Positions 16,231 through 25,792 of a stretch of DNA of 64,000 bases are shown in pieces. Numbering within the stretch: position 1 is the stretch's first letter; each line of letters starts with the position of its first letter. Under the pieces are notes generated by a model. The model worked only from the letters and a program-made list of their open reading frames with translations. It did not search any database and was not told the origin of the DNA. Origin of the DNA: CAYMND01 sp964465065 (GTDB lineage Bacteria > Acidobacteriota > Aminicenantia > UBA2199); contig CAYXHZ010000013.1 in NCBI GenBank assembly GCA_964465065.1, positions 1 through 64,000 on the forward strand, in the 5' to 3' direction. The translations under genes were made by a program, and so were the position numbers.

Positions 16231-18030
16231 ATGGTGGCCGCAAAAAAAGGCAAGAGAAGTCAATACCAGGAAAATCTGATCGCCCAGTGGGCCTTCGATA
16301 CCCGCCCCATCCTGAGCCGTTTCCACCTGTGGCTGGAAGATATCGACATCAAATGGCAGATGGGTGAAAAAAGCGACGAATTCGTCCGCGATCTCTCTTT
16401 CATGGATGGGCGGATGGAGCGGCTGTTCGCCATCACCGGCGCCATCACCGCACTGGGCACCCAGATTTTCGGCGGTTTCGGGAAGGGAAAAGGCGCCGCC
16501 AAACAGGAGCTCAACCAGGCCAAAAAGGAAGCCGACGCCATCTCGGCCTACGCCATGAGCGAATCGCTGTGGTACGCTTCCCGGCTGTTACCGGAAAACC
16601 ACGCCATTATGGTCTGCCTGGGTGAAGGCCTGATGCCCAAGGCCGGCGAAACTCCGGAGATGGGTTCCAACCCCCAATTGGGTTTCGGCCGCATCTATGC
16701 CCGCCCGGAAGTCGCCCATTGGCTGGACCATCGCATCCACCGCCTGCTCAACGATCCCAAATACAATTGGACCAAGTTCTATCAGGAGATCAAACAGGCC
16801 GGCATCACGGTCTGGGGGACCGCCATCGACACCCTGGAAAATACCTCGCGTTTTTCGAAAGGCGCCGACAGCGGCCCGATGACCGTTCTGCACATCTACA
16901 ATCAGCCGCTGCGCATCACCAAGCCCTACGAGGGCTACGTCGGCAGTCTCACCCTGCCCCATCCGGTTGTCGAATCGGCCTTTTCCCGTTCCATACTCAT
17001 CAGTTTCAAAACGCCGCGGAAACTCATCGTCCAAGCCATCGAGAGCACCTACCCCGGCATCAAACGGAAAAACATCCATGTCTGGACCCTGGGCGGCCCC
17101 AGCCGCAGCCATCGCATCGGCGGGCTCTGGCAGGAATGGCAGACTTTGGGCGCCCATATCGTCGAGGACGGCTGGGCCTTGCCGTCGGGGGGCAAATGCT
17201 TCAACGAATCGGGAACCTATGCGCCGACATACTCCGTTGGCGACTGGCTCGACGAGGCCGGTGAACGGCACGTCTTCATCTGCGACGGCTACGCCGCCTC
17301 GGCTGAAGCGGTTCAGGCAGCCACTTTGGCCCCGTTGCTGAACCTGAACATATTTTTATCCATTTTCACCTCCACCTTCGACCTTCCCTACAACCAGGAG
17401 CGGGAGATCATGGGGCTGGATCCGGACGCATCCGATTTTTCCGAGCGGCTGGCCCAAGTGATCAAATCCACCCCGGATCAAGCCATGATCGACAAGATGC
17501 AAGCCATGATCCGCCAGGGGCTGGACGCCGATATCCCCCTGCACAAGCCCTTCCTGACCGCGGATGATTTCTTCCCGGAAAAAGTCTGGGATGCGCTGAG
17601 CGTCTGCGGCTTCATGGGACCCGATCCCTATTCGGGAAATCCGGGCGTCGAATCCCTGGGCGACAACCGCTACCGGGTCACCGTCCGACTGGCTTCGCTG
17701 AAAGGGGTCAAGTTCATCACCTTCACCTTCCAGTTCAAGGAAAACGAACTGATCAGCAAGCTGGTTTTCAATCCCCTGCTCAACCGTTTCATGGCTGGCG
17801 AAAACTACCAGGACAGACCGGTCAAAATATCCGATTCCGGTCGTATCCGCAACGAACTGCAAACGATCTGCTCGGAAGCGCTCGAATTTGTGGACAACAC
17901 CATTATCCTGCACCTGGACCGCATACCCGAAGAGGTCGTTCCGGCACCACTGCAGGTTAAACTCAAGGAAATTCTCAGCTGGTACCGTCGCGAACACCCC
18001 ATCTGGTTCCGCTGGCTGAAACTGGATTGA
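16231..18030 (+). CDS. conserved-looking protein of unknown function, 599 residues
   Basis: A soluble protein with normal codon use and a textbook ribosome site (GAGGTGA five bases before ATG 16231; a GTG at 16225 is inside that site). One short Gly/Ala-rich segment (ITGAITALGTQIFGGFGKGKG, near residues 60-80) could be a loop or amphipathic helix. A central region (about 290-395) has GGPSRSHRIGGLWQEW, then HVFICDGYAASAEAVQAA, reminiscent of a nucleotide- or ligand-binding fold, but no family motif is certain. The C-terminus is beta-rich and then helical (EILSWYRREHPIWFRW). The gene stands alone between a promoter candidate and the convergent ubiE-like gene, with the stops directly adjacent. 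I do not recognise it. Confidence 0.75.
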   Translation: MVAAKKGKRSQYQENLIAQWAFDTRPILSRFHLWLEDIDIKWQMGEKSDEFVRDLSFMDGRMERLFAITGAITALGTQIFGGFGKGKGAAKQELNQAKKEADAISAYAMSESLWYASRLLPENHAIMVCLGEGLMPKAGETPEMGSNPQLGFGRIYARPEVAHWLDHRIHRLLNDPKYNWTKFYQEIKQAGITVWGTAIDTLENTSRFSKGADSGPMTVLHIYNQPLRITKPYEGYVGSLTLPHPVVESAFSRSILISFKTPRKLIVQAIESTYPGIKRKNIHVWTLGGPSRSHRIGGLWQEWQTLGAHIVEDGWALPSGGKCFNESGTYAPTYSVGDWLDEAGERHVFICDGYAASAEAVQAATLAPLLNLNIFLSIFTSTFDLPYNQEREIMGLDPDASDFSERLAQVIKSTPDQAMIDKMQAMIRQGLDADIPLHKPFLTADDFFPEKVWDALSVCGFMGPDPYSGNPGVESLGDNRYRVTVRLASLKGVKFITFTFQFKENELISKLVFNPLLNRFMAGENYQDRPVKISDSGRIRNELQTICSEALEFVDNTIILHLDRIPEEVVPAPLQVKLKEILSWYRREHPIWFRWLKLD

Positions 18031-18768
18031 TCACTGCCTCGCAGCGGTTTTTTGAGCCACCAGCAGACAGGTGGCCCCCATGCAGAACGGTTTGCATGCC
18101 GTCACCACGAAGCCGACCGCCTGCAGCCGGCGAACCTGCTCGGCCGGGGAGGCAAAGCTCCGCATCGAACTGGACAGGTACGCGTAGCTGGTCCGATCCT
18201 CCCTCATCAGCCTGACTACCCAGGGCACCCACAGCTTGACGAAACGGTGGAAAAGCCAACGGACGAAGCGGTTCGCCGGCTGGGAGGTTTCCAGCTGCAA
18301 AAGCCAGCCCCCGGGCGCCAAAATCCGCAAAACCTCGCTCATCGCCTGTTCGAGATCCCCGGCCCGGGCATCCAGGTTACGGGTGGCAAATGAAATGGTG
18401 ACCGCCTGGATGGAATTGTCTGCAAAAGGCAGGAGGCGGGCGTCAGCCGCAACGGAATCGGCATCGTTATCGGACATCGCCTCCAAACGTCCCTGGCTGA
18501 GCATATCCAGCGAAAAATCGACACCAATGACCTGGCAGACGCCCTGATTGCAGACAGTACGCAGGCTTTGCGCCGTCTTTCCGGTACCCGTACACAGGTC
18601 GACGACTCGATCGGCGGGCCGTACGAGCCGTCGGCTCTCCAGAACCAGACGCTTCCGCCAATGACCATCCAATCCCAGCGTGATCCAGCGGTTCACCCGG
18701 TCATAATTGCCATGGATACGTTCATAGAAGGATTGGATGACCCGATTGGGCTTGGCGTTGTCCATCAT
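18031..18768 (-). CDS. ubiE: UbiE/MenG-type class I methyltransferase
   Basis: A SAM-dependent methyltransferase of 245 residues with motif I VVDLCTGTGKTA, motif II VIGVDFSLDML, post-I VAADARLLPF and the typical UbiE stretch VTISFATRNL. The N-terminal NYDRVNRWITLGLDGHWRKRLV matches the UbiE/MenG family (NYDxxNxxxSxGxxxxWR). The family methylates the quinone ring in menaquinone or ubiquinone synthesis. The start ATG at 18768 overlaps the lhr stop (ATGA), so the two are translationally coupled; an ATG three bases on is equally possible. No other quinone genes are nearby, so the exact substrate is not fixed. Confidence 0.87.
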   Translation of the reverse strand: MMDNAKPNRVIQSFYERIHGNYDRVNRWITLGLDGHWRKRLVLESRRLVRPADRVVDLCTGTGKTAQSLRTVCNQGVCQVIGVDFSLDMLSQGRLEAMSDNDADSVAADARLLPFADNSIQAVTISFATRNLDARAGDLEQAMSEVLRILAPGGWLLQLETSQPANRFVRWLFHRFVKLWVPWVVRLMREDRTSYAYLSSSMRSFASPAEQVRRLQAVGFVVTACKPFCMGATCLLVAQKTAARQ

Positions 18769-21700
18769 AGTACCCACTGATTCATTTCCTGGCAAAAGCC
18801 GGCTTCTTTCAGCAAGGCGGTCATTTTTGCCGGCTCGATTCCATCGGCTTGGACTTCATCGACGATCCATTGGCCGACCGGACCGAAACGGCGTCCCTTT
18901 CCCAGCCACTGCTTGCCCATATCCAGAGCGATGGCAAGCTGTTCGGTTTGCCAGTGCGGGTTGAAACGGATCTTTCTGCCCCGGTTGCCAATGGCCAACC
19001 CCCAGCGGCCGTTTTCGCAGACCAGCCAGCCGAAATGGCGCGAAAACGGGAAACTGTGCCGAAAGAGACCATACTGGTAACCGCACAGCGAGGAAGGTTC
19101 CGCACTGTGCATCAGCTGCCAGCCTGAAGATTCGCGAGACGAAAACAGATCCAGGGCCGGCACGGTCAGGTACTGCGGGTAACGGGCTCCGCGCACGAAG
19201 TGACCGGAAATCAGCTCGCCCGCCCATTCCATCTGGGCGAGAGCGGTGCGCAGTTCCGGCCATGGCGCCGGCGCTGATTCATGCTGCAGCAGTTCCGGAA
19301 AAAAAAGACCGTATCGCTCCAGCAGAAGGCGCAACCACTCTTTTACGGCTTCCTGCCTTTCCAGTGGACTGAGAACCTGGGGCACAGTGGCAGCGGCTTT
19401 CCGCCAGCCACGGGATATCGGTCCGAACGGATGCAGTCGCAAACGTTTGGCACCGAAACGGTTTCTGGCCGCCAGAGGACCATTTCCCGAGCTTTGTTGA
19501 CCATCGGCGGCCAGCAGCGTTTCCACACCGTCGAGCTGCGAACAGACGATCCGGCCGCTGAAAAACAATTTCCGCAATCCGGACAAAACCTCGCTGTGCG
19601 AGCCGGTCAATCCCTGCTGCAACAAATCGCCGCTGCTGAGTTCGCCGATGCTGTTATCGATCAGTCTGGCGAATTCCTGTTGCAGTGGTTCCAGCAACTG
19701 GCCTGAATCGAATGCGGGAGTGAAAAAATCATCGGCCAGGGTGAACGAGATCCTTTGCTGGTTGTCAGCGCTGATGAAAACACCATAGCGGCTCATGACA
19801 TCCTGCAAGACCTGCCGGTTCCAGTCGGGACACAGCCCATCCAGCATGGAACCGAACCATACCGGTGCCGGCAGGGGCAAGAGAATAAAGCGAAACAGCA
19901 GCTCGGCCAGCCGTTCATCAACAGTCAACCCAGCAGTACCCCGTTTCATCCAGCTTGCCAGAAAACGGGCCAATCCGGGTGCGTCGACGGTATCCAGTCC
20001 CTGACGCCTTGCGGTTCTGGTTCTCTGCCATAGCTGATCGATGACCCGATTCAAGGCGAAATGACCATCGTCCCAGAAGCTGACCTGATCAGCGGGCAGT
20101 GAATTCAGCAGCTGCTGGACCGCAGCCTGTGGCCAGGCCCAGTATTGGGCCAGACCTTCCCGACTCAATCCGGGAAAAAAGCGCAACCAATCCAGCAGGA
20201 ACTGAGTGCTGGCTGGATCTGGCTCGGCCCGGACGGCCGACTCCAGAAGCGAGACGGTACGCTGGCTGTCACAGAACCCGATCAGCTCATGCTTGGCGGA
20301 GTAGAGCGCAAAGGCCTGCCGCGTGAATCCGTCCCAAGCTTCTCTATGCGTGGCGCAAAGCGCAGTTTCCATACGCTCCCAGATGGCGATGGGCACGAAG
20401 CGCCGTTCTTCGAGCCAGAGCCGCAACTCCTGCGGACTGTCCGGTTCCATACCCCGCCGGAGCCGCCATTTTTCCTGCAGGTATTGCTCGGCCAATTCCG
20501 CACTGATCGGCACTCTGTCCATTCCGGCGGTCTGCTGTAAAAGAAGCCAGGACGGTTTGATCTTGGGTGCGGCGGCTTCCGCCTTGTACATCATCTCGTT
20601 TTCATGCTGCCAGATCAGATCGGCGGCCATCGGCGAAGGTTTGTCCAATCTGGTCATTCTCTGTTCAATCCGGCCGGCGCGCAAGAGGCCGATCCAATCC
20701 CGCAGCGCCGGCAGTTCGTAATGCCGCGCCATGCTTTCCCGCCAGCAGCCCTCCAAGAGAATGCAGCGCTCTGCCTTGCCCAGCTCCTCCATCAGGCGGG
20801 CCGAACGTTCCCGGCGCCACCACAGCGGACCGCGCTGGCCGGCCCAGGAACGGGGAATGATCAAGGCGATCTGGGCCTGCTCCCGGAACAGAGCCGCCGA
20901 TTGCGAACGGCTGGGCAACAGATCGTGAAATGCCGCTTGCAGAGTTGAGGCATCCAGTTCACGCAGCAGTTCAGGTATGATGGAGCTGGCGTTGGCCACC
21001 CGGAACATGATCCCTTCGTTGTTGGTCAGAGAGTTCAGGGTACCCGAACACTTTTTTTGATACAGCCATTCGAGCAGCAGGGCCAGACTGCGATTGAAGC
21101 GGCCTCCGCGGAAAGTGAACAGCAGCAGCTCATTGCCGTCCGCACCGTTCTGTCCCCCATGGACATGGTATTCGGCGATAATGCGCCCGTGTGCCGGCAA
21201 ACAGTTCCAGGCGCGGCGCTGTTCGTCCAGCAAACGCTGTAGCTCGTTCCGTACCACGGGAGAACAGTGCAACATGGCCTGATTGGTGTCGATCGCCTCC
21301 CGACCGGACTCAACCGCCTCGAAACAAGTCAACAGTCTTTGGCAGAAAGACGGGGCCAGATCGTTGGCCTCAGCCCTCCAGAAGGGCAGAATGCCGCCTT
21401 CGCCCTGGTGGGCGGTTACCCAGACATTGACGTTGTCCCGGTGGCTGAAGCGCCAGAGACGGTTGGCAAACGGAAACAGATCGCCCGGATTGCGTTCCCA
21501 GACGAATTCCTCGTCAAGCTCGCCGATCTTGACATTGCCGTCAATCTGGCGCAAGGTGAAATACCCCCGGTCGGCAATCACACCGGAAGCGCGGTAAACC
21601 AGCATTCTGGCATGCGGACGCAATTGGCAGATCCCGTTTGAGCTGTCGTAATGGATGCGGGCGATCAGAGCCTGGTTGCGCTGCCCGTCAAGACGGCCGG

Positions 21701-23063
21701 CCAAAAGATCGAGAGTCTGACGGATTTCCTCTTCCGTCAGGTCGGCGAAACTGTGGGCGCAGCGGAGCAAAGTCAGCATTTGTTCGGCCCGGTCCAATCC
21801 AGCCGCCATATAGATCAACAGGACTTGCGCCAGCACATCCAATGGTTTCACCGACGGACAAGCCGTTTCTATCTCACCGTTGAGGGCCATTTCGGCCATG
21901 ACCAGGCCGTAGAGATGATCCAGACGGTGGCGCGGCACCAAAAGCCCTCTGGAGGTCGAATCGACCCGGTGTCCGCTGCGTCCTATCCGTTGCAAGGTCG
22001 AGGCCACGCTGAACGGAGTTCCGAGCAGGATGACCTGATCCACCGAACCGATGTCAACACCCAACTCCAGGGAATGCGTGGCCACGACAGCCTTGATCCG
22101 CCCGTTCTTGAAGCCCTCTTCGACGTCCTGGCGGATTTCCTTGGCCAGAGATCCGTGATGGGCCGCGACGACAGTGCCATCGTCGACGCATTCGTTGATC
22201 TGACGAACCGTGCGCTCGACCTGACGTCGGCTGTTGGCAAAGATCAGCACAGCCCGTTGCCGGTCCATCCTCTCTCGGAGCCATGGGCCGAGTTTGGAAA
22301 ACTGCTCTTTTTGGCTGGTGTCGGGCCGGTCGATCTCGATCTCGCAGCGTTTCATTTTTGGAACGGATACGATTTCGATCGGTCTGGTCTGAAAGGTATG
22401 GCCATCAGGCTGACAGCACCGACCCGAAAACCAGGAGGCCACCGTTTCCAGCGGTCTGACCGTCGCCGACAGGGCCAGCCGTTGACAAGGCCCGTTGCGC
22501 TGTTCGAGCAGCTCGAGCAGGGCCATCAGCATCACACCGCGTTTGTTGTCGACCAGGCTGTGGATCTCATCGACGATGACGGTGCCGATTCCGGTCAGCA
22601 GACCGGGCCAGCTCGCTCGCGCCATTAAAATCGCCAGACTTTCCGGTGTGGTGATGAAAATATCCGGCCGTTCTCTTTCCTGACGGCGGCGTTCAGAACT
22701 GCTGGTATCGCCGCTGCGTACCGCCACCGTGATATGGCTGTCCCAAGCGGGCATCCGCGCCTTCAATTCCCTTAACGGAACCTGCAGGTTGACTTCGATG
22801 TCGCTGTTGAGGGCTTTTAACGGGGAAACGTACAAGATCCGGTCGGTGTTGTCTCCGTTAGCGCCACGCCGCAGCAGCCGATCGATAAACCACAGGAAAG
22901 CGGCCAGAGTCTTACCGCTGCCGGTCGGTGCGCTGATCAGGCAGTTGCCGCCGGACTGAATTTTCGGCCAGGCCAGACGCTGCACCTCGCTGGCCTGTCC
23001 CATGGACTCGGCGAACCAGTCCTGTACTTCCGGCAGAAACAATGATAACGAACGATCTCTCAT
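18765..23063 (-). CDS. lhr: large Lhr-type ATP-dependent helicase
   Basis: A superfamily 2 helicase of 1432 residues. Motif I APTGSGKT is at 45-52, motif Ia YVSPLKALNSD at about 79-89, motif II DEIH at 165-168, motif III LSATVRP near 200, and motifs V/VI include SLELGVDIG and QRIGRSGHR. The winged-helix and Lhr-specific domains follow, then about 600 further residues matching the extended C-terminal half of full-length bacterial Lhr (E. coli Lhr is about 1540). Lhr is a 3'-5' DNA/RNA helicase linked to DNA repair. The ATG at 23063 has no clear ribosome site; TTGCTC/TATCCT with a 17-base spacer upstream is a weak promoter candidate. It is coupled to the ubiE-like gene. Confidence 0.93.
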   Translation of the reverse strand: MRDRSLSLFLPEVQDWFAESMGQASEVQRLAWPKIQSGGNCLISAPTGSGKTLAAFLWFIDRLLRRGANGDNTDRILYVSPLKALNSDIEVNLQVPLRELKARMPAWDSHITVAVRSGDTSSSERRRQERERPDIFITTPESLAILMARASWPGLLTGIGTVIVDEIHSLVDNKRGVMLMALLELLEQRNGPCQRLALSATVRPLETVASWFSGRCCQPDGHTFQTRPIEIVSVPKMKRCEIEIDRPDTSQKEQFSKLGPWLRERMDRQRAVLIFANSRRQVERTVRQINECVDDGTVVAAHHGSLAKEIRQDVEEGFKNGRIKAVVATHSLELGVDIGSVDQVILLGTPFSVASTLQRIGRSGHRVDSTSRGLLVPRHRLDHLYGLVMAEMALNGEIETACPSVKPLDVLAQVLLIYMAAGLDRAEQMLTLLRCAHSFADLTEEEIRQTLDLLAGRLDGQRNQALIARIHYDSSNGICQLRPHARMLVYRASGVIADRGYFTLRQIDGNVKIGELDEEFVWERNPGDLFPFANRLWRFSHRDNVNVWVTAHQGEGGILPFWRAEANDLAPSFCQRLLTCFEAVESGREAIDTNQAMLHCSPVVRNELQRLLDEQRRAWNCLPAHGRIIAEYHVHGGQNGADGNELLLFTFRGGRFNRSLALLLEWLYQKKCSGTLNSLTNNEGIMFRVANASSIIPELLRELDASTLQAAFHDLLPSRSQSAALFREQAQIALIIPRSWAGQRGPLWWRRERSARLMEELGKAERCILLEGCWRESMARHYELPALRDWIGLLRAGRIEQRMTRLDKPSPMAADLIWQHENEMMYKAEAAAPKIKPSWLLLQQTAGMDRVPISAELAEQYLQEKWRLRRGMEPDSPQELRLWLEERRFVPIAIWERMETALCATHREAWDGFTRQAFALYSAKHELIGFCDSQRTVSLLESAVRAEPDPASTQFLLDWLRFFPGLSREGLAQYWAWPQAAVQQLLNSLPADQVSFWDDGHFALNRVIDQLWQRTRTARRQGLDTVDAPGLARFLASWMKRGTAGLTVDERLAELLFRFILLPLPAPVWFGSMLDGLCPDWNRQVLQDVMSRYGVFISADNQQRISFTLADDFFTPAFDSGQLLEPLQQEFARLIDNSIGELSSGDLLQQGLTGSHSEVLSGLRKLFFSGRIVCSQLDGVETLLAADGQQSSGNGPLAARNRFGAKRLRLHPFGPISRGWRKAAATVPQVLSPLERQEAVKEWLRLLLERYGLFFPELLQHESAPAPWPELRTALAQMEWAGELISGHFVRGARYPQYLTVPALDLFSSRESSGWQLMHSAEPSSLCGYQYGLFRHSFPFSRHFGWLVCENGRWGLAIGNRGRKIRFNPHWQTEQLAIALDMGKQWLGKGRRFGPVGQWIVDEVQADGIEPAKMTALLKEAGFCQEMNQWVL

Positions 23064-23162
23064 CGGATGGCTCAGTCCAGAAGGATACCTTTTTTATCCA
23101 GCTAGAGCAAGAGAAATAAGCCACCAGATTATGGGTTTTTTGGGGATTGTCCCCCTCTCGGA

Positions 23163-23447
23163 TCAGGCTTGAAGGTCGACTATGGCTCCCGGGGTACGCT
23201 CCCAAAGGTTGTCGCGGGATTGAATCGGATCGTTCTGAACCGCATCGACGGGTCGTCTGACGGCATTCAGACGATTTTCATCCTTGTCGGTCTGTTCCAT
23301 GGCCGGCAAGGTCCCGCTCGGCAGCAACTCGGCGTTCACTGTCTGCTCCCGATCATCCAAGGTCGGCGTCTTTTCCAACCGGTCCGTCTGGGTGGAGTGG
23401 TAGGCATTGGGTATCTGCAGACCGGCCTGTATTTCATCCAGTCTCAT
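23163..23447 (-). CDS. small charged protein, unknown
   Basis: A 94-residue soluble protein rich in Asp, Glu, Gln, Asn and Arg, probably mostly disordered. The ATG at 23447 has a strong ribosome site (AAAAAAGGAG, six bases before the start), the main reason to believe it. The C-terminal end reads NLWERTPGAIVDLQA. It follows the MltD-like gene by 65 bases on the same strand and may be co-transcribed. I do not recognise a family. Confidence 0.6.
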   Translation of the reverse strand: MRLDEIQAGLQIPNAYHSTQTDRLEKTPTLDDREQTVNAELLPSGTLPAMEQTDKDENRLNAVRRPVDAVQNDPIQSRDNLWERTPGAIVDLQA

Positions 23448-23512
23448 GGCGTTCTCCTTTTTTCGCTACACTTTATTGCTATGAATTCCGGCTTTTGTCT
23501 ACCGAAAAAAAA

Positions 23513-25171
23513 TCATCCGTTCCCGCCTACCGTCATCACCCAAAGTTTCTGTCCGGGATAAATGCGGGTTCCGGACTCGATCCGATTCAAACTCTTGAGC
23601 TGATCCACGCTCATCTGGAATTGCCGGGCGATGGCGAAAAGCGTATCGCCGGGTTTGACGACATAGGAGGCGGTTCCCGAGGGTTGCGGAAGGCTTTGCT
23701 CACCCGTCTGGGCAGCGGGAACCGGTTTGACGGCGGTCACGGACTTGGATGCGCCCCATTTTTCCGGAATGCGGATCGCCTGTCCGATGCGCAAGGTATG
23801 CCTTTTTTTCAGATTGTTCAAACGCAGAATGGCTTCAGTGCTGGTCCGGTATTTTCTGGCCAGGGCGGAAATCGTGTCCCCCTTGCGAATTCGGTGGACC
23901 GTGGTCTCGACTTCGGTCGGCACCCACTTGGTCAGTTTGGCCAAAGCCAGTTCGACGTTCTGTGCCGAACCCACGGGAACCTTCAAGTCGTAGGCGTGGT
24001 CGGGCGTCGATTTGTGGCGAAGCTCGGGGTTGAGATCGGCCAGCGTTTCGGATGGCAGCGACATGCTCTGACTCAGCTGTTCCAGTTTGAAGGGGAATTC
24101 GCTGCGAACCACTTCGTACTGGATCGACGGCAGCGGTTCGGGAAGATCCATCTGATATTTCTGCGGATCCTTGACAATCATCAAGGTGGCGATGAAGCGA
24201 GGCACGAAACGGGCCGTTTCCCGCGGCAGCATGACGTACAGGTCCCAAAAATTATCGAAATAGTTGATTTTCTGGTTGCGGATGAGCCGTTGAATGAGGA
24301 ACTCTCCGCAATTGTAGGCGGCCAGGGCGGTCGTCCAGTCGCCAAAATACTTGTGCAATTCCTTGAAATAGAGGACCACGGCGTCGGTGGCCTTTTCCGG
24401 ATCCATCCGTTCATCGACCCAGCGATCCTTTTTCAGACCATAGCGGTGTCCGGTGGAGGTGATGAACTGCCAGAGGCCCAGAGCCCTGGCCGACGAATAA
24501 GCACGCATCTTGAAACCGCTCTCGATCATCGGCAACCAGGACAGCTCTTCCGGCAAACCCGCATCGCGAAGCTTTTTGACCATCATGCCGCGAAACTGAC
24601 CCGAACGGGCGTAGGATTCGAGAAAATAATTGCGTTCCACCGTCTGGAAACGACGGATTTCGGCCTGAACGTGTTGATTCTCATCCAGAGCGATAAACTG
24701 CGACGATCCGCCGATGCTGGCGAACGAGGCATATATTTCCTGTATCCGCTGGGCGATCATCAGCCGTAACTGGCTTTTCTCCTCGGCGCGGGGTGAATCG
24801 ACGTCCACGTTGATTTGAGCAAGAGTGGCATAGGCGGAATCGAAGGCGGCCAACGCCGCATCACTATCCCCCTCATCCCAGCGTTTGACGGCCTCTTCGT
24901 ACAATTCATTGACCCGCTCGATCTGGGTGGGAACGCTGTCGCCGTTGCCGGCGATATCCTGAACGCTGATTTCCTTGTCCTCGTCGCTGGCGGGTATCGA
25001 AGTGTCGGTCTCGACCTTGACTTCGTCGGCTTTCGCTACCTGGGCAGGAAAGGGTTGTGGAACGGTCTGGGCCGTACTGGAAGTCATCCGGCTGGCACAG
25101 GCGTTTAGCAGGAAAGCAAGCGATAAGATGAGGGTACCGGTACATATAGATTTGAATCTCGTCTTTTGCAT
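23513..25171 (-). CDS. mltD: MltD-like membrane-bound lytic transglycosylase with two LysM domains
   Basis: A 552-residue lipoprotein. The signal peptide ends in lipobox LNAC (Cys25). After a linker with helical repeats, the SLT domain shows the catalytic glutamate in PMIESGF, then ARALGLWQFI and LAAYNCGEF (the A-x-Y-N-x-G motif), as in MltD. Two LysM modules close the protein (IRKGDTISALARKY and VKPGDTLFAIARQF), which bind peptidoglycan. The enzyme cleaves glycan strands with 1,6-anhydro ring formation in the periplasm. The start is ATG 25171: it begins six bases behind a good -10 box and directly precedes the signal peptide; the frame continues upstream across that promoter, which is why a longer start was rejected. 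Confidence 0.92.
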   Translation of the reverse strand: MQKTRFKSICTGTLILSLAFLLNACASRMTSSTAQTVPQPFPAQVAKADEVKVETDTSIPASDEDKEISVQDIAGNGDSVPTQIERVNELYEEAVKRWDEGDSDAALAAFDSAYATLAQINVDVDSPRAEEKSQLRLMIAQRIQEIYASFASIGGSSQFIALDENQHVQAEIRRFQTVERNYFLESYARSGQFRGMMVKKLRDAGLPEELSWLPMIESGFKMRAYSSARALGLWQFITSTGHRYGLKKDRWVDERMDPEKATDAVVLYFKELHKYFGDWTTALAAYNCGEFLIQRLIRNQKINYFDNFWDLYVMLPRETARFVPRFIATLMIVKDPQKYQMDLPEPLPSIQYEVVRSEFPFKLEQLSQSMSLPSETLADLNPELRHKSTPDHAYDLKVPVGSAQNVELALAKLTKWVPTEVETTVHRIRKGDTISALARKYRTSTEAILRLNNLKKRHTLRIGQAIRIPEKWGASKSVTAVKPVPAAQTGEQSLPQPSGTASYVVKPGDTLFAIARQFQMSVDQLKSLNRIESGTRIYPGQKLWVMTVGGNG

Positions 25172-25177
25172 TGGGTC

Positions 25178-25207
25178 ATTGTAACTTGTCGACCCCGAAT
25201 GGGTCAA
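25178..25207 (-). promoter_or_regulatory. promoter of mltD, predicted leaderless
   Basis: On the minus strand TTGACC (25202-25207) and TACAAT (25178-25183) are 18 bases apart, and the ATG at 25171 starts six bases after the -10 box. No ribosome site is present. Confidence 0.75.
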
Positions 25208-25327
25208 GATGGTGGAAAAACAATTTTTGATCATAGAATTGTTGGCTTATCATGCATAAAACAGAATAATTTTTGCTTCCTTTATTTTTTCCGTGATGAT
25301 AATATGGCTTTGCAAAAGAGGTAAACC

Positions 25328-25792
25328 ATGAAAAAAATAGACGCCATCAACAAACAGATTCTATCCATCCTGCAGGAGAATGGCACGATAACGAATTCGG
25401 AATTGGCCTCCAAGATCGGCCTGTCGCCGGCAACGACTCTGGAACGGGTGAAGAAGCTGAAGAAAGAGGGAATCATCCGCAAGACGGTCGCACTGATCAA
25501 CCCGGAAAAAGTCGATCAGAACATTCAGGCCTGGGTGGAAATATCCATGCTCGACCACTCCTCGCAGGCCTCCAAGATGGTCCGTGAAGCGATCAAGAAC
25601 ATCACATCCGTGCTCGAATGCTACCACATCGCCGGCGAGCAGGACTTCCTGATGAAGGTGGTCACCAAAGACATTAAAACCTATCGGGAAATTTCCGCCG
25701 AGCAGATCGCCAAGATCCCCAATATCGGCAGAATCAACACCAAATTCATATTGGACATTGTCAAGGAAGAGACTCAGATTCCGATCAAATGA
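25328..25792 (+). CDS. Lrp/AsnC family transcriptional regulator
   Basis: A 154-residue regulator of standard Lrp size. The winged helix-turn-helix is at the N-terminus (IDAINKQILSILQENGTIT, then LASKIGLSPATTLERVKKL). The AsnC/RAM effector domain follows, with YHIAGEQDFLMKV matching the conserved ligand-site strand. ATG 25328 has GAGGTAAACC upstream. Its stop overlaps the start of the radical SAM gene (ATGA), so both are translated together, and the regulator probably controls its own operon. The divergent mltD gene shares the AT-rich intergenic region, which contains TTAT/ATAA half-sites typical of Lrp-like targets, though not conclusively. Confidence 0.93.
   Translation: MKKIDAINKQILSILQENGTITNSELASKIGLSPATTLERVKKLKKEGIIRKTVALINPEKVDQNIQAWVEISMLDHSSQASKMVREAIKNITSVLECYHIAGEQDFLMKVVTKDIKTYREISAEQIAKIPNIGRINTKFILDIVKEETQIPIK

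Noticed and set aside
23142..23154. GGGGA/TCCCC hairpin behind the small unknown gene as a terminator
   Set aside because: For the minus-strand gene the stem is followed by an A-run, not a T-run, so it does not fit rho-independent termination.
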